Of a stretch of 64,000 nt of DNA, positions 29,437 to 38,666 are shown piece after piece. Positions within the stretch are counted from its first letter, which is position 1. The number at the start of each line of letters is the position of its first letter. The notes under the pieces were generated by a model. The model was not told the DNA's origin and ran no database searches. It was given only the letters and a program-made list of their open reading frames with translations. The stretch is from contig NZ_LNYK01000014.1 in NCBI RefSeq assembly GCF_001467825.1, positions 189,973-253,972 on the forward strand, given 5' to 3'. The stretch is from Legionella londiniensis (lineage in GTDB: Bacteria > Pseudomonadota > Gammaproteobacteria > Legionellales > Legionellaceae). The position numbers and the translations under genes were made by a program.

Positions 29437-29585
29437 AAAATCACATTCATAATTAGAATTACGTTACTAAAAAGTTGCCATTTAAAAATTTGCTACAATT
29501 AACAATAAATCTTTTTTCATTCTTGGCAACGAGTTATCTATTTGCTATGTTCAGTTAACTCACCTGCATCAGTGAAGAATTTATT

Positions 29586-30041
29586 ATGGAAAAGAACCGC
29601 TATCAACAGAATCATACCCTTTATATTGTGTGCATGATCAATCTTGTGATCAGCATAGCCCTGTTTTCATTTACACTTTATTTATTGCCTTTTCTATTGT
29701 TTGGTTGGATTTATGATGTACCCGAGTTTGTGCTCACCTGGCGTGAATGGATGGAGCTTCGGTACGAAATGACCAATCTGGCTGCATCCGGATTTATTTT
29801 TACTGTTTTTTTTATTTTTGGATTGATTACAGCATTCATAGCCTATATCACTTCCAACAAAATTGAAAATGAAATTTTTGGGATTAAAACAGAAAATCGG
29901 GACAGGGAGATAAGAATCAAGCGCGAAGCGCGGGAAACAGCAAGTGTTTTATCAAAAATTGTGATGATTATTATTTTGGTATTTATTGCAGTCGTGTTGC
30001 TTGAATGGTTTTTGTATGTGCCTCCTGTGCGCCAACTATAA
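29586..30041 (+). CDS. membrane protein, unknown function
   Basis: I do not recognise a family. The 151-residue product has three hydrophobic segments: IVCMINLVISIALFSFTLYL, IFTVFFIFGLITAFIAYI and a C-terminal IVMIIILVFIAVVLLEWFL, with a charged helix (RDREIRIKREARE) between the last two. The C terminus would lie on the side opposite the charged linker. The gene ends 10 bases before the next one, so the pair is probably an operon. No secretion-system or transporter motif is visible. Confidence 0.65.
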   Translation: MEKNRYQQNHTLYIVCMINLVISIALFSFTLYLLPFLLFGWIYDVPEFVLTWREWMELRYEMTNLAASGFIFTVFFIFGLITAFIAYITSNKIENEIFGIKTENRDREIRIKREARETASVLSKIVMIIILVFIAVVLLEWFLYVPPVRQL

Positions 30042-30051
30042 GGGAACAATC

Positions 30052-30645
30052 ATGCTATTTTTAACAAGATTCACTATAAAAAGAATAACGCGGAAACTTA
30101 AAGCAATGCAGCATTTCCGCAAACATAATCAACCCAGTGAGGAGGCGTTGCAAAAAGAACGCTCATTGTATCAAACGCTTGCGAAAATTTATGACTCATT
30201 ACGAAAAAATAAAAAATACCCCTTTGCGCGTGAAATGTCCCTGGAATGCTATCGCGCTGCAGCAAATATTGAGGATCCAGAAGCGCAATATATTCTTGGT
30301 AAAAATTTATTAGAGGAAGCCAAGTTTCGTGAGGGTTTGCAAAAAGAGGATATTTTTGCAAGCAGCAGCAATGAGAGGCGAATGCGGCAGCTTTATGAAG
30401 AAGCGCTGGCTTATCTGACTGCCGCTGAAAATCTGCAACATATCCAGGCCAGGCGTCTGCATGGCTTGTGTTACATCAACGGCTGGGGGGTGGAGCCTGA
30501 TAAGAAAAAGGGCTTTGATTTAATTGTAGCGAGCATCGAACAGGAAAATAGCTGGGATAAGGTTCCGCAGATTTTTGCGGCTATGGGTTTAAACAAACCT
30601 GAATTTTTTTCACAATTGGCTCAGCATAAAAATAGGGGAGCCTAG
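30052..30645 (+). CDS. Sel1-repeat-like soluble protein, unknown function
   Basis: A 197-residue protein from the ATG at 30052 (AAGGGAACAATC upstream); an earlier in-frame start at 29986 would lie inside the previous gene. Two helix-pair units resemble Sel1 repeats: ECYRAAANIEDPEAQYILGK and LQHIQARRLHGLCYINGWGV followed by DKKKGFDLIVASI. Sel1 proteins serve as protein-binding scaffolds and are common in Legionella (EnhC, LpnE). There is no signal peptide. Its function with the preceding membrane protein is unknown. Confidence 0.6.
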   Translation: MLFLTRFTIKRITRKLKAMQHFRKHNQPSEEALQKERSLYQTLAKIYDSLRKNKKYPFAREMSLECYRAAANIEDPEAQYILGKNLLEEAKFREGLQKEDIFASSSNERRMRQLYEEALAYLTAAENLQHIQARRLHGLCYINGWGVEPDKKKGFDLIVASIEQENSWDKVPQIFAAMGLNKPEFFSQLAQHKNRGA

Positions 30646-30711
30646 GGCACATCTTTATTTTAACAAATTGAATTTTATCGTTAATTTTCGCTATTATATC
30701 TTTGATATTAT

Positions 30712-30912
30712 TCAGTTTTTTTGTTGAAAATCAGATAATTTTTTTTGGAAAAGAGGAACAAGATCATTATTAATTTTTTCAAGTTCCTTTGTCATCCCTA
30801 AAACTTTGTTAGAAGCGTCTCTTGCAGATATAAAATCATGTTTAGTAGTAAATCCTTGAACTTCTGTTTGTTTTTCCTCTAACGATTTGAAAAATTTATT
30901 TAATTTTTTCAC
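30712..30912 (-). CDS. possible 66-residue coiled-coil protein
   Basis: A GTG-started frame (MKKLNKFFKSLEEKQTEVQG at the N terminus) encodes a highly charged helical peptide without membrane segments. The ribosome-binding site is weak and the surroundings are very AT-rich. Its C-terminal LFQKKLSDFQQK resembles LFQDKLTDFQQK in the 1406-residue coiled-coil protein at 57837. It may be a small gene, a remnant of a larger coiled-coil gene, or spurious. Confidence 0.35.
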   Translation of the reverse strand: MKKLNKFFKSLEEKQTEVQGFTTKHDFISARDASNKVLGMTKELEKINNDLVPLFQKKLSDFQQKN

Positions 30913-31079
30913 ACTTATTTAATATTTGTTTGGTTGTTATTTGTTTATTTTTTTCGTCATGATTTATCCTGATTGAGTTAAAAATTCCTTTGAAAAACCA
31001 GCTGAGGGTAACATAATCAAAGCGGTAAGTAAAAGATTATATGGTGAAAATTTTGAAACCCTGGGAAAGCATAATGAAC

Positions 31080-31112
31080 ATTAATATTCTCTTAAGTTTG
31101 CTAATCTATAAT
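31080..31112 (+). promoter_or_regulatory. PmrA box and -10 element upstream of the 1047-residue protein gene
   Basis: ATTAATATT-CT-CTTAAGTTT (31080-31099) matches the L. pneumophila PmrA consensus cTTAATatT-n2-cTTAATatT as I recall it (8 of 9 and 7 of 9). A perfect TATAAT begins 7 bases later (31107-31112). The same spacing recurs at 49831. The start codon follows about 30 bases downstream. Confidence 0.65.
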
Positions 31113-31142
31113 GTTTAGTCAAAAGTCAAATATCATCATGCT

Positions 31143-34100
31143 ATGCGCTCTGAAATCAAGTTAAAACAATCGCTTTCAGTCATTCCTGTTACTTCCAGAA
31201 AAACTTCTCTCATCCTTTTAGGCCTCAGTGAGCGCCAGTTAGAAAAAATTTCTCACCTTGACAGAAGAAAACAATATATTCGCTATAAATACTTGCTGAG
31301 CCAGATGCAGTATTCTGCTTTTTGCCGCAAGCATAATATAGATGAATCAAGCGTCTTGGATGAGCTTGATAAGGCATATCAAATAGCCCTTGAATATCAA
31401 AGCAATATCAAAACCGAAGAATACAGTCCTTACAGCATTGGGTTACAAGACCTTGAATTGCGAACATCTTATAAAAAGAAAAAAAAGTTACACAATGCCT
31501 CAGAAGATCTCACCGCCTCCATCATGATGATCGGGAATAAAAATTCCGGGGTGGAACCGGGTTTTGAGGCAGGCTTGATTGAAGACCTCGTTTTTCATCT
31601 TGAAAAAGTTTATCCCGATCTCAAGGAGCGTTTGGACTATTTTAATCATTTTGATGGGGATTTTAAAAAAATATATGATACTCATCGTGAACTTCCGAAG
31701 TATCTGGTAAAGCAAGATTATACCCTCTCAGAAAGCGGTAAAATTACTCCTGATGTTGAAGATTTAAAGCGCGCAAATTCCGTTCAGCAAGCATACAAAT
31801 TTCATAAAATTTATGGAGATATTTACGTTGCCGCCTATAAATTTTTTAAGACAGGAACTCCTGTAGAGAAAAACTGCGATGCTGTTTTGGAAGCATTAAC
31901 CAATGATCTGGCGCGTGTTGCCGGAATGAAAGTTCAAGAGCAAACACTCTATGAATCAGCCTATGAGACTGGAGAGCTTAAATTATTGCTTAAGGGAAAA
32001 TGGCTCAGTAATGCCAACATTCTCGGCCCCTTGGCCGGGGGATTGCCAAATAGCCATCAAAATTACCGAGTGATTCCTCTGGACTTGCATCCTGAAGGAT
32101 TACAATATTTGAGCAACAATTCTATCAGTGATTTGGCAGTATATTATGCAACCGCCATCATTCATGGCGACTATGATATGATAGGCTCCAAAGGCCAGAA
32201 CAAACTCGAAATTAACAATGAGTTTTATGGCATTGATTTTGGCCATGCGCTTCGGGGTATGAATCAATTGGTAAAAACCCTGTTGCCTAATTTGCATTTA
32301 CCCGAAAAAACCTTAAAAAAATTCAAGAATTTTTCTATTTTTTACGACGCACCGCGCAGTGAATTAATGAAAGGCGCATTAATCTATGCCAAATTAGCTG
32401 GAGTTAGCCTTCCCGAAGCCTTGCTTTCGCAATATGGACCTGAATTTAAAAAGCGTATCGATCAAATCGAAGCAGGGGCTATGGAGAAAGTATTTGCTGA
32501 TTATAAGAAAAAATTCGAAAAACTTAAGCGAAATAATCCTATCTATCGCTCAGACTGCGAAGCAATTCTTAAAAAGATTGAAGAAACAAGAGAAATTGCG
32601 TTTCACGCCAGACAGGCATTTCTGACAAAGCTCGGTAATGCCATTTTTTACCCGCCAAAAATATTAGATATTCTGGAAAATCTCGAAAAAATTTCCATGG
32701 GGCCGGAAAAAACAGCGTTGCGCTCGCCTGATAATACCGTACTGCTCAATTATGTCAGAGTCAACAAAGAATCCGACCTGATACCCTGGACATTTAATTC
32801 CATCCCCTCTGGATATGAATTTAAGGCTGTTTTTAAATCTGAACCGGATGCGATGAACGCACTTAAAGCCCTGAATAATTTTACCCAGTGTTCTAAAAAA
32901 ATCGTGGGCATGGGCAGAGAGCTCATACTAACTTGCCCTAAAGAACAATTAGATCTGCTTTCTTCGCAAGTTGCTGATGAACAAATAAAAAAACGCTTTC
33001 ACCCTAAAGATTATGTCCATTATAAACAGTTTTCACTGGAGAAAAAAATTCAGGAGTTTATAAAACAAAATCAAATAATTCTTAAGCCTATCCAATTATC
33101 CATAAAACTGATGCTTCCAGTGCAAAAAAAACCTGTTTATCAATTGGTTTTTTCTGCGTCTAAAACGTTTTCTGCTGAAGAATTATCGCTTATTCACTTC
33201 TTTTTTCCAGAGGGCAATGCCGGTCCATCTGAAATTCGAGTGAACTGCAATGCCAAAGATCTGGAAAATACATTGTCCACGCTAACTGAATTTAAAAAAC
33301 ACTATACAAATTACCGAGATCTTGAGGGTAAACTTGAAAAAATTAATAAAAAATATGACTTAAATATCAAAATTAATATTGATTGGAAAAATAAATATTA
33401 TTATTTGGAAAATGCCTCAGAGTTTAATCAGGAAAATCTTCAGTCTGGAAAGCTTGATGCCCTCTTTACTACTCTGGAATCTTTTGATCTTTTTTTACAA
33501 AAACTGCAAGATGGGTGCGACCATGCCCGCAAAGAAATCGATCGTATCAATAAAGCATATGATTTGGATTTAGCCTTAGCAATCAATTGGCAGCAGCAAA
33601 CATTCAGCATCAGTAGCGAAAGCTTATTTTTTGAAAGTACATCAGGCAAACTATGCGCTTTAGGCGAGTTTATTGAATATATTAAAAAGAAAGTACTCTA
33701 TAGGGCTCAACTAAAAAATTGCATGGAAAAAGAATTGCGCGACTTGAGCGAGCAATATGGATTGGAATGGTCTTTGGTTATTGATTGGAATGAAAGTACA
33801 TATAGTTTATGCTGCGCCAAGTTGCCTGCTTTGAATGCAAGCGGGAAACTTGAAGGTTTTTCAATTGCAGTATCGAAGCTAAAAAAACTTCAGCCCATGC
33901 TCGAGGAAAAATTGAATGAGATTTTACAGCAGTTGGCAAGAAATCAACATGAGCAAAACCAATCCTATTTTTCATTCTTCTTAGCAAAGTCTGTTCAGGA
34001 TAAATATAACAAGTATGTCAACAAAACACCTACTGCAGTCTGGCTTAAAGAAACGGTTATAGAACCCTGGCTTAAACATAAGGATACAAGCGATCTGGAA

Positions 34101-34286
34101 TCACTGAGGGATTTAAAACAGCACATTACAGATAGGCTCAAACACGTGCAAGAAAATTTATTGTCAAAAATCCAAAGTAAAATTGATTACAAAAAGGAGG
34201 AAAAATTGCTAACGGAGGCTCTCATATTGATTGATATGCAGATCAATCAGAATGAACATATGATAAATAAAGTGAAAAATTTTTAA
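31143..34286 (+). CDS. 1047-residue effector candidate with kinase-like core and three C-terminal repeats
   Basis: I do not recognise the exact family. Residues 250-370 look like a compact phosphotransferase core: LLLKGKW (281-287, possible ATP lysine), then a loop at HGDYDMIGSKGQNKL (341-355) and YGIDFGHAL (362-370), which resembles the DFG region of phosphatidylinositol kinases. L. pneumophila LepB has a divergent PI4-kinase N-terminal domain and could be a distant relative. Residues 734-917 contain three related units of about 67 residues (INKKYDLNIKINIDW, INKAYDLDLALAINW, LSEQYGLEWSLVIDW). The C terminus is coiled-coil and acidic. No signal peptide or membrane segment is seen. The promoter carries a PmrA-type box, so a Dot/Icm effector is inferred. 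Confidence 0.75.
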   Translation: MRSEIKLKQSLSVIPVTSRKTSLILLGLSERQLEKISHLDRRKQYIRYKYLLSQMQYSAFCRKHNIDESSVLDELDKAYQIALEYQSNIKTEEYSPYSIGLQDLELRTSYKKKKKLHNASEDLTASIMMIGNKNSGVEPGFEAGLIEDLVFHLEKVYPDLKERLDYFNHFDGDFKKIYDTHRELPKYLVKQDYTLSESGKITPDVEDLKRANSVQQAYKFHKIYGDIYVAAYKFFKTGTPVEKNCDAVLEALTNDLARVAGMKVQEQTLYESAYETGELKLLLKGKWLSNANILGPLAGGLPNSHQNYRVIPLDLHPEGLQYLSNNSISDLAVYYATAIIHGDYDMIGSKGQNKLEINNEFYGIDFGHALRGMNQLVKTLLPNLHLPEKTLKKFKNFSIFYDAPRSELMKGALIYAKLAGVSLPEALLSQYGPEFKKRIDQIEAGAMEKVFADYKKKFEKLKRNNPIYRSDCEAILKKIEETREIAFHARQAFLTKLGNAIFYPPKILDILENLEKISMGPEKTALRSPDNTVLLNYVRVNKESDLIPWTFNSIPSGYEFKAVFKSEPDAMNALKALNNFTQCSKKIVGMGRELILTCPKEQLDLLSSQVADEQIKKRFHPKDYVHYKQFSLEKKIQEFIKQNQIILKPIQLSIKLMLPVQKKPVYQLVFSASKTFSAEELSLIHFFFPEGNAGPSEIRVNCNAKDLENTLSTLTEFKKHYTNYRDLEGKLEKINKKYDLNIKINIDWKNKYYYLENASEFNQENLQSGKLDALFTTLESFDLFLQKLQDGCDHARKEIDRINKAYDLDLALAINWQQQTFSISSESLFFESTSGKLCALGEFIEYIKKKVLYRAQLKNCMEKELRDLSEQYGLEWSLVIDWNESTYSLCCAKLPALNASGKLEGFSIAVSKLKKLQPMLEEKLNEILQQLARNQHEQNQSYFSFFLAKSVQDKYNKYVNKTPTAVWLKETVIEPWLKHKDTSDLESLRDLKQHITDRLKHVQENLLSKIQSKIDYKKEEKLLTEALILIDMQINQNEHMINKVKNF
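33342..33893 (+). repeat. three tandem 67-residue coding repeats
   Basis: Within the 1047-residue protein, units begin at residues 734, 802 and 868. Each starts with a helix ending Y-[DG]-L, then a strand with [IV]-[DN]-W, an aromatic strand, an S-G-K-L turn and a helix. Protein-level similarity is clear while DNA-level similarity is weak, so the duplications are old. Confidence 0.75.
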
Positions 34287-34397
34287 TCATAAATTATGCC
34301 CCCTTATCTATTTTCAAAATCCTGAGAGCCAGGGAATGGCTGCCTGTGATTGAAATGCCATCGCGTCGAAGGGCCGCCCTATGCATATTTCAGCCGA

Positions 34398-35546
34398 TTA
34401 AGTTTGCTCGAGGGTCATACGGATTGAAACCACATTCATCATGTCTTTCAAGGTTAAAATGCCGTAAAGACGGCCATTTTTGGTCACAATCATGCGACTG
34501 ATGTTTTGAGCATACATCATCTGCAATGCCTGAATCACTGTGGTATCTGCCTCAATCACAATATCTGAAGGGCAACGCTGCATGACTTCACCTACAGTAA
34601 TAGTTCTCCAATTATCTTGATTGATCTCTTTGATCTCCTTCAAAGAAATATATCCCGTCAGTTTATCATCTTGCACAACCGGGTAGAGCTTATGATAATA
34701 ACGATAAAAGTAATTGTTCATCAGTTCTGCAAGCGTTAATGGTTCCGTTACAGTGACAGGATTTGTTTTGGCATATTTTTCAATCGTTTCATTATTGAAT
34801 ATCTGCTTGATAAGCACTTGCTCATAGGATGAGCGTGAAAGCCGTTCAATGAAAAATCCCAAGAGAAAAAGCCAGACCCCCGAGATTAATGCACCTAAAA
34901 AAAAATGCATGATGCCAAAAATAATCAGGCTGTAGCCCAGGACTACGCCCCCTTTGCAGGCTATATTGGTAGCCCATATCAAATCACCTTTCCACCACCA
35001 TAAAATGGAGCGGAACACTCGCCCGCCATCCAGAGGAAATCCCGGCAAGAGGTTAAACATACCAACGACCAGGTTGACTGCGGCAAGATAGGTTATTACA
35101 GCAAGCAATGGTTGATACCAATTTAATTCTTCGCCGATTTGGATAAGAGAAAAAAAGAATGCTGCAAGCCCCAGGCTGAACAGGGGGCCTACCACTGCCA
35201 TTAAAAACTCTGATTTGGGGCTCGAAGGCATGTCCCTCATATGCGCGATGCCGCCAAAAATAAAAAGGGTGATGCCGTCCATTGGAATACCATAAGCGCG
35301 CCCAACCAGCGAATGGCATAGCTCATGAAGAATGATTGAAAAAAATAGGCCAAGCGTGCCCAGCAATCCCATGAGCCAATATGTGGATGCCTGCAGGTCG
35401 GGCAGTTGCGCTGGAAAGTAACCTACAGCAAGCGTCCAGGTCACAAGCAGGGCTAAAAATAGCCAGGACCAATCCATGCGGACTTCGAAACCAAGCATCT
35501 TAAACAAGTGAATCCCGGCTTCAGCTGATGGTTTTTTTTTATCCAT
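34398..35546 (-). CDS. site-2-type M50 metalloprotease with C-terminal CBS pair
   Basis: An intramembrane zinc protease of about 382 residues. The zinc motif is HELCH in FFSIILHELCHSLVGRAYG, and the third ligand lies in NLLPGFPLDGGRVFRS. Five to six hydrophobic segments surround them. A tandem CBS pair follows (about residues 245-375, with KLTGYISLKEI and RLYGILTLKDMMNVV), a common arrangement in the family where nucleotide binding may gate activity. The ATG at 35546 is preceded by AGGTAG; the upstream ATG at 35573 would add nine residues. Substrate unknown. Confidence 0.9.
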   Translation of the reverse strand: MDKKKPSAEAGIHLFKMLGFEVRMDWSWLFLALLVTWTLAVGYFPAQLPDLQASTYWLMGLLGTLGLFFSIILHELCHSLVGRAYGIPMDGITLFIFGGIAHMRDMPSSPKSEFLMAVVGPLFSLGLAAFFFSLIQIGEELNWYQPLLAVITYLAAVNLVVGMFNLLPGFPLDGGRVFRSILWWWKGDLIWATNIACKGGVVLGYSLIIFGIMHFFLGALISGVWLFLLGFFIERLSRSSYEQVLIKQIFNNETIEKYAKTNPVTVTEPLTLAELMNNYFYRYYHKLYPVVQDDKLTGYISLKEIKEINQDNWRTITVGEVMQRCPSDIVIEADTTVIQALQMMYAQNISRMIVTKNGRLYGILTLKDMMNVVSIRMTLEQT

Positions 35547-35663
35547 GTTTACTACCTGGCGTGTATAAAGCATCCCTTATCTTAAGCATAAGTGCTTAAT
35601 TTGTTTCTGCAAGCAATGAACCATGGTCCATGCCGCAAAAAATGTATTAATTTGATGCAGGTA

Positions 35664-35694
35664 TTGATTTTTTTGTCTATAGTTATCTTATATT
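35664..35694 (+). promoter_or_regulatory. possible sigma-70-type promoter for pilBCD
   Basis: TTGATT (35664-35669) and TATATT (35689-35694) are separated by 19 bases, about 20 bases before the pilB start. The spacing is slightly long, and no other promoter class was evident. Confidence 0.3.
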
Positions 35695-35714
35695 TATAGC
35701 TACTTTTTTAAGAT

Positions 35715-37439
35715 ATGGCAGTAATACAAGAAAATCGATTACAGGGCGTGGCACAACTTTTGGTGCAGGAAAATCTAATGAATAAGGAGGATGCCTTAAC
35801 GTACCAAAAAGCTGCCGCAAACAGCAAAGTCAGCATTCAACAATATCTTGTCAGCAACAACATTATTCCAGCCCAAAAGATTGCTTGTTCTGTCGCAAAG
35901 AATTTTGGTTTGCCTTTGCTGGATCTGGATAGTATAAAAATTGAATCTTTACCTTTATCATTAATCAGCGATAAGCTAATACAACGTCACCGCCTCGTTC
36001 CTTTATACCACAGGGGTAAACAGCTTTATCTGGCGATAGATGATCCAAGTAAACATTTTTCATTGAAAGAAATCCAGTTTCATACCGGGCTTTATCCTAC
36101 TCCCATTGTAGTAGAAACCGATAAACTCAATGGTTTAATCGATGAGCTGATTCACGCTAAAGAAAGTGAAGGACTTGCTAATTATTTCGAAGACAGCAAA
36201 GAATTGGAAGATTTTGAATTCAGCACGGAAGAAGATGAAGCACGGGAAGCGGATACCGCAGCTTTGTCCAGTGAGGATGCACCCATTGTAAAATTTGTTA
36301 ACCGCATATTGGTTGAAGCAATTAAAAAAGGTGCGTCAGATATCCATTTTGAGCCATATGAACAGGGTTACCGCATACGTTACCGCCAGGATGGCATTTT
36401 GAATGAAGTCGCTTCCCCGCCCATAAGCCTCGCAGCCAGGATATCGGCACGCATCAAAATTATGTCAAACCTGGATATTTCAGAAAGAAGGATCCCACAG
36501 GATGGGCGGTTTAAAATGAAATTATCCCCCAGCCGCTCTGTCGACTTTCGGGTTAGCACCTGTCCCACGGTTGCCGGAGAAAAAGTAGTGATGAGGATAC
36601 TGGATCCTGGGGCTACAAAACTGAATATTGAATCTTTGGGTTTTAACGCGGCTCAAAAAGAGAGCTTTATGCATGCCATTAAACGGCCTCAGGGCATGAT
36701 ACTGGTTACAGGTCCAACCGGAAGCGGTAAAACGGTGACCCTGTATTCTGCATTAAATATCCTAAATACCATTGAAAAAAACATTTCAACTGCTGAAGAT
36801 CCAGTGGAAATCAAGGTTCCAGGCATCAACCAGGTTAACATTCATCCGAAGGCGGGGCTCACTTTCTCCATCGCCCTGCGCGCTTTTTTACGGCAGGATC
36901 CAGATATTATCATGGTCGGTGAGATACGGGATTTGGAAACTGCTGAAATTGCAGTTAAGGCAGCGCAAACAGGGCACTTGGTTTTGTCAACCCTGCATAC
37001 GAACAGCGCCGCAGAAACCCTAACCCGCCTTGCCAATATGGGAATTCCGTCTTATAACATTGCAAGTTCTGTAAACCTAATTATTGCTCAGCGCCTGGTA
37101 AGAAAACTCTGTGAGTATTGCAAAACCGTGCAGGTGGATATTCCTGTCCAGAGTTTGGTTGAAATAGGGTTCAGTGAAGATGAGGCCAAGCATTTACAAA
37201 TTTATAAAGCTTGTGGATGCAATCAATGCACGAATGGTTATCGCGGCCGTATCGGCCTGTTTGAAGTCATGCCGATGAGCAAGGAGCTTGGACGCCTGAT
37301 TATGTCCGGGGGGAATTCTCTTGATCTTTTAAGCCAGGCTAAAAAGGAAGGCATGTTGACTGTATATGATTCTGGCCTTGAAAAAATTAAAGAAGGTATT
37401 ACCACAATAGAAGAAGTAAACCGTGTAACGGTAGATTAA
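35715..37439 (+). CDS. pilB: type IV pilus assembly ATPase PilB
   Basis: PilB powers pilus extension and works with the inner-membrane PilC. The 574-residue protein has an N-terminal MshEN/GSPII_E-N-like domain, then the ATPase core. Walker A is LVTGPTGSGKTVTLYSA, the Asp box and Walker B are DPDIIMVGEIRDLETAEIA, and the His box is GHLVLSTLHTN. The zinc-binding tetracysteine CEYC then CGCNQC is present. It begins a tight pilBCD operon, pilC starting 4 bases after it. Type II secretion ATPases are related, but context fixes it as PilB. Confidence 0.97.
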   Translation: MAVIQENRLQGVAQLLVQENLMNKEDALTYQKAAANSKVSIQQYLVSNNIIPAQKIACSVAKNFGLPLLDLDSIKIESLPLSLISDKLIQRHRLVPLYHRGKQLYLAIDDPSKHFSLKEIQFHTGLYPTPIVVETDKLNGLIDELIHAKESEGLANYFEDSKELEDFEFSTEEDEAREADTAALSSEDAPIVKFVNRILVEAIKKGASDIHFEPYEQGYRIRYRQDGILNEVASPPISLAARISARIKIMSNLDISERRIPQDGRFKMKLSPSRSVDFRVSTCPTVAGEKVVMRILDPGATKLNIESLGFNAAQKESFMHAIKRPQGMILVTGPTGSGKTVTLYSALNILNTIEKNISTAEDPVEIKVPGINQVNIHPKAGLTFSIALRAFLRQDPDIIMVGEIRDLETAEIAVKAAQTGHLVLSTLHTNSAAETLTRLANMGIPSYNIASSVNLIIAQRLVRKLCEYCKTVQVDIPVQSLVEIGFSEDEAKHLQIYKACGCNQCTNGYRGRIGLFEVMPMSKELGRLIMSGGNSLDLLSQAKKEGMLTVYDSGLEKIKEGITTIEEVNRVTVD

Positions 37440-37443
37440 TATT

Positions 37444-38664
37444 ATGGCCAAAAATACAAATATTTTGACAAATTATCAATGGGAAGGAATAAATCAGTCA
37501 GGGGAAAAACTCCAGGGCGTAATTGAGGCAAAAAGTGTTGCAATTGCAAAAAATGAGCTCCGCAAACAAGGCATCATTACCCGCAAGATTATCAAAAAAC
37601 GAAAAAAATTTTTTGACAGGAAAAACCGGAAAATCAAGCAAGCAGACATTACAGTCTTTAGCCGTCAATTGGCAACCATGATTGAAGCGGGAATTCCTTT
37701 GGTGCAGGCTTTTGATATTGTCGCTAAAGGGCAAAGCAACGAACGCATGAAGAAATTGGTTGAAGAAATAAAGAAAGATGTTGAGTCTGGATTAACTTTT
37801 GCAGAGGCTTTAACCAAACATCCTGCCTATTTTAATGAATTATTTTGTAATCTGGTGGATGCAGGTGAAAAATCCGGTTCATTGGATATCATGCTGGATA
37901 AGGTTGCAACCTATAAAGAAAAAATAGAAACAATTAAAAAGAAAATTAAGAAAGCTTTAACCTATCCTCTGGCAGTCATTGTGATTGCTTTTCTAGTCAC
38001 AGCGGGTCTTCTCATTTTTGTGGTGCCGCAATTTGAATCATTATTTGAAGGATTTGGCGCGGATCTGCCGGCTCTGACCCGGGGCGTCATCAGTCTTTCA
38101 GAATTTTTTCAAGCCTACTGGTATATCATTTTTGGAGCAGCGGGGGCAGGTGTTTATGCTTTTATTTACTTTCGGAACCATTCGCCCGCTTTTGCGCATA
38201 ACATCGACCGCTATCTTTTAAGGCTCCCTGTTGTCGGGAGCATTTTGCAAAAAGCAGCAATTGCGCGTTTTTCTCGAACTTTATCCATTACTTTTGCAGC
38301 AGGCCTTCCTTTGGTTGAAGCGCTGAAGTCGGTTTCTGGAGCCACAGGAAACTATCTATATGCAGAAGCCACCAACAAAATCAGAGATGAAGTATCCAGT
38401 GGACAGCAATTGCAGCTGGCCATGGAACGCACACAACTCTTTCCGAATATGGTAGTGCAGATGGTTGCCATTGGTGAAGAATCCGGTGCATTGGAGCAAA
38501 TGCTGACAAAGGTTGCTGATTTTTTTGAAGAAGAGGTAGACAATGCTGTTGACTCGCTGAGCAGTTTATTAGAACCGATGATTATGGCAATATTGGGTGT
38601 GCTGGTGGGTGGCCTGGTCGTGGCTATGTATCTTCCTATTTTCAAGCTTGGTTCAGTGGTGTAA
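37444..38664 (+). CDS. pilC: type IV pilus inner-membrane platform protein PilC
   Basis: PilC is the platform protein that couples PilB to pilin assembly. The 406-residue product has two GspF domains (ITVFSRQLATMIEAGIPLVQA and AAIARFSRTLSITFAAGLPLVEA) and three membrane helices, including AVIVIAFLVTAGLLIFVV and the C-terminal IMAILGVLVGGLVVAMYLPI. It lies between pilB and pilD with only a few bases between genes. Confidence 0.96.
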   Translation: MAKNTNILTNYQWEGINQSGEKLQGVIEAKSVAIAKNELRKQGIITRKIIKKRKKFFDRKNRKIKQADITVFSRQLATMIEAGIPLVQAFDIVAKGQSNERMKKLVEEIKKDVESGLTFAEALTKHPAYFNELFCNLVDAGEKSGSLDIMLDKVATYKEKIETIKKKIKKALTYPLAVIVIAFLVTAGLLIFVVPQFESLFEGFGADLPALTRGVISLSEFFQAYWYIIFGAAGAGVYAFIYFRNHSPAFAHNIDRYLLRLPVVGSILQKAAIARFSRTLSITFAAGLPLVEALKSVSGATGNYLYAEATNKIRDEVSSGQQLQLAMERTQLFPNMVVQMVAIGEESGALEQMLTKVADFFEEEVDNAVDSLSSLLEPMIMAILGVLVGGLVVAMYLPIFKLGSVV

Positions 38665-38666
38665 AC

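Noticed and set aside
31143-34286. Assigning the large protein as LepB itself
   Set aside because: The IDFG-type motif is suggestive, but overall sequence and length differ and I cannot verify homology without a search.
35600-35714. Sigma-54 promoter for pilBCD
   Set aside because: No TGGCAC-N5-TTGCA-like site was found; only a modest sigma-70-type match is present.
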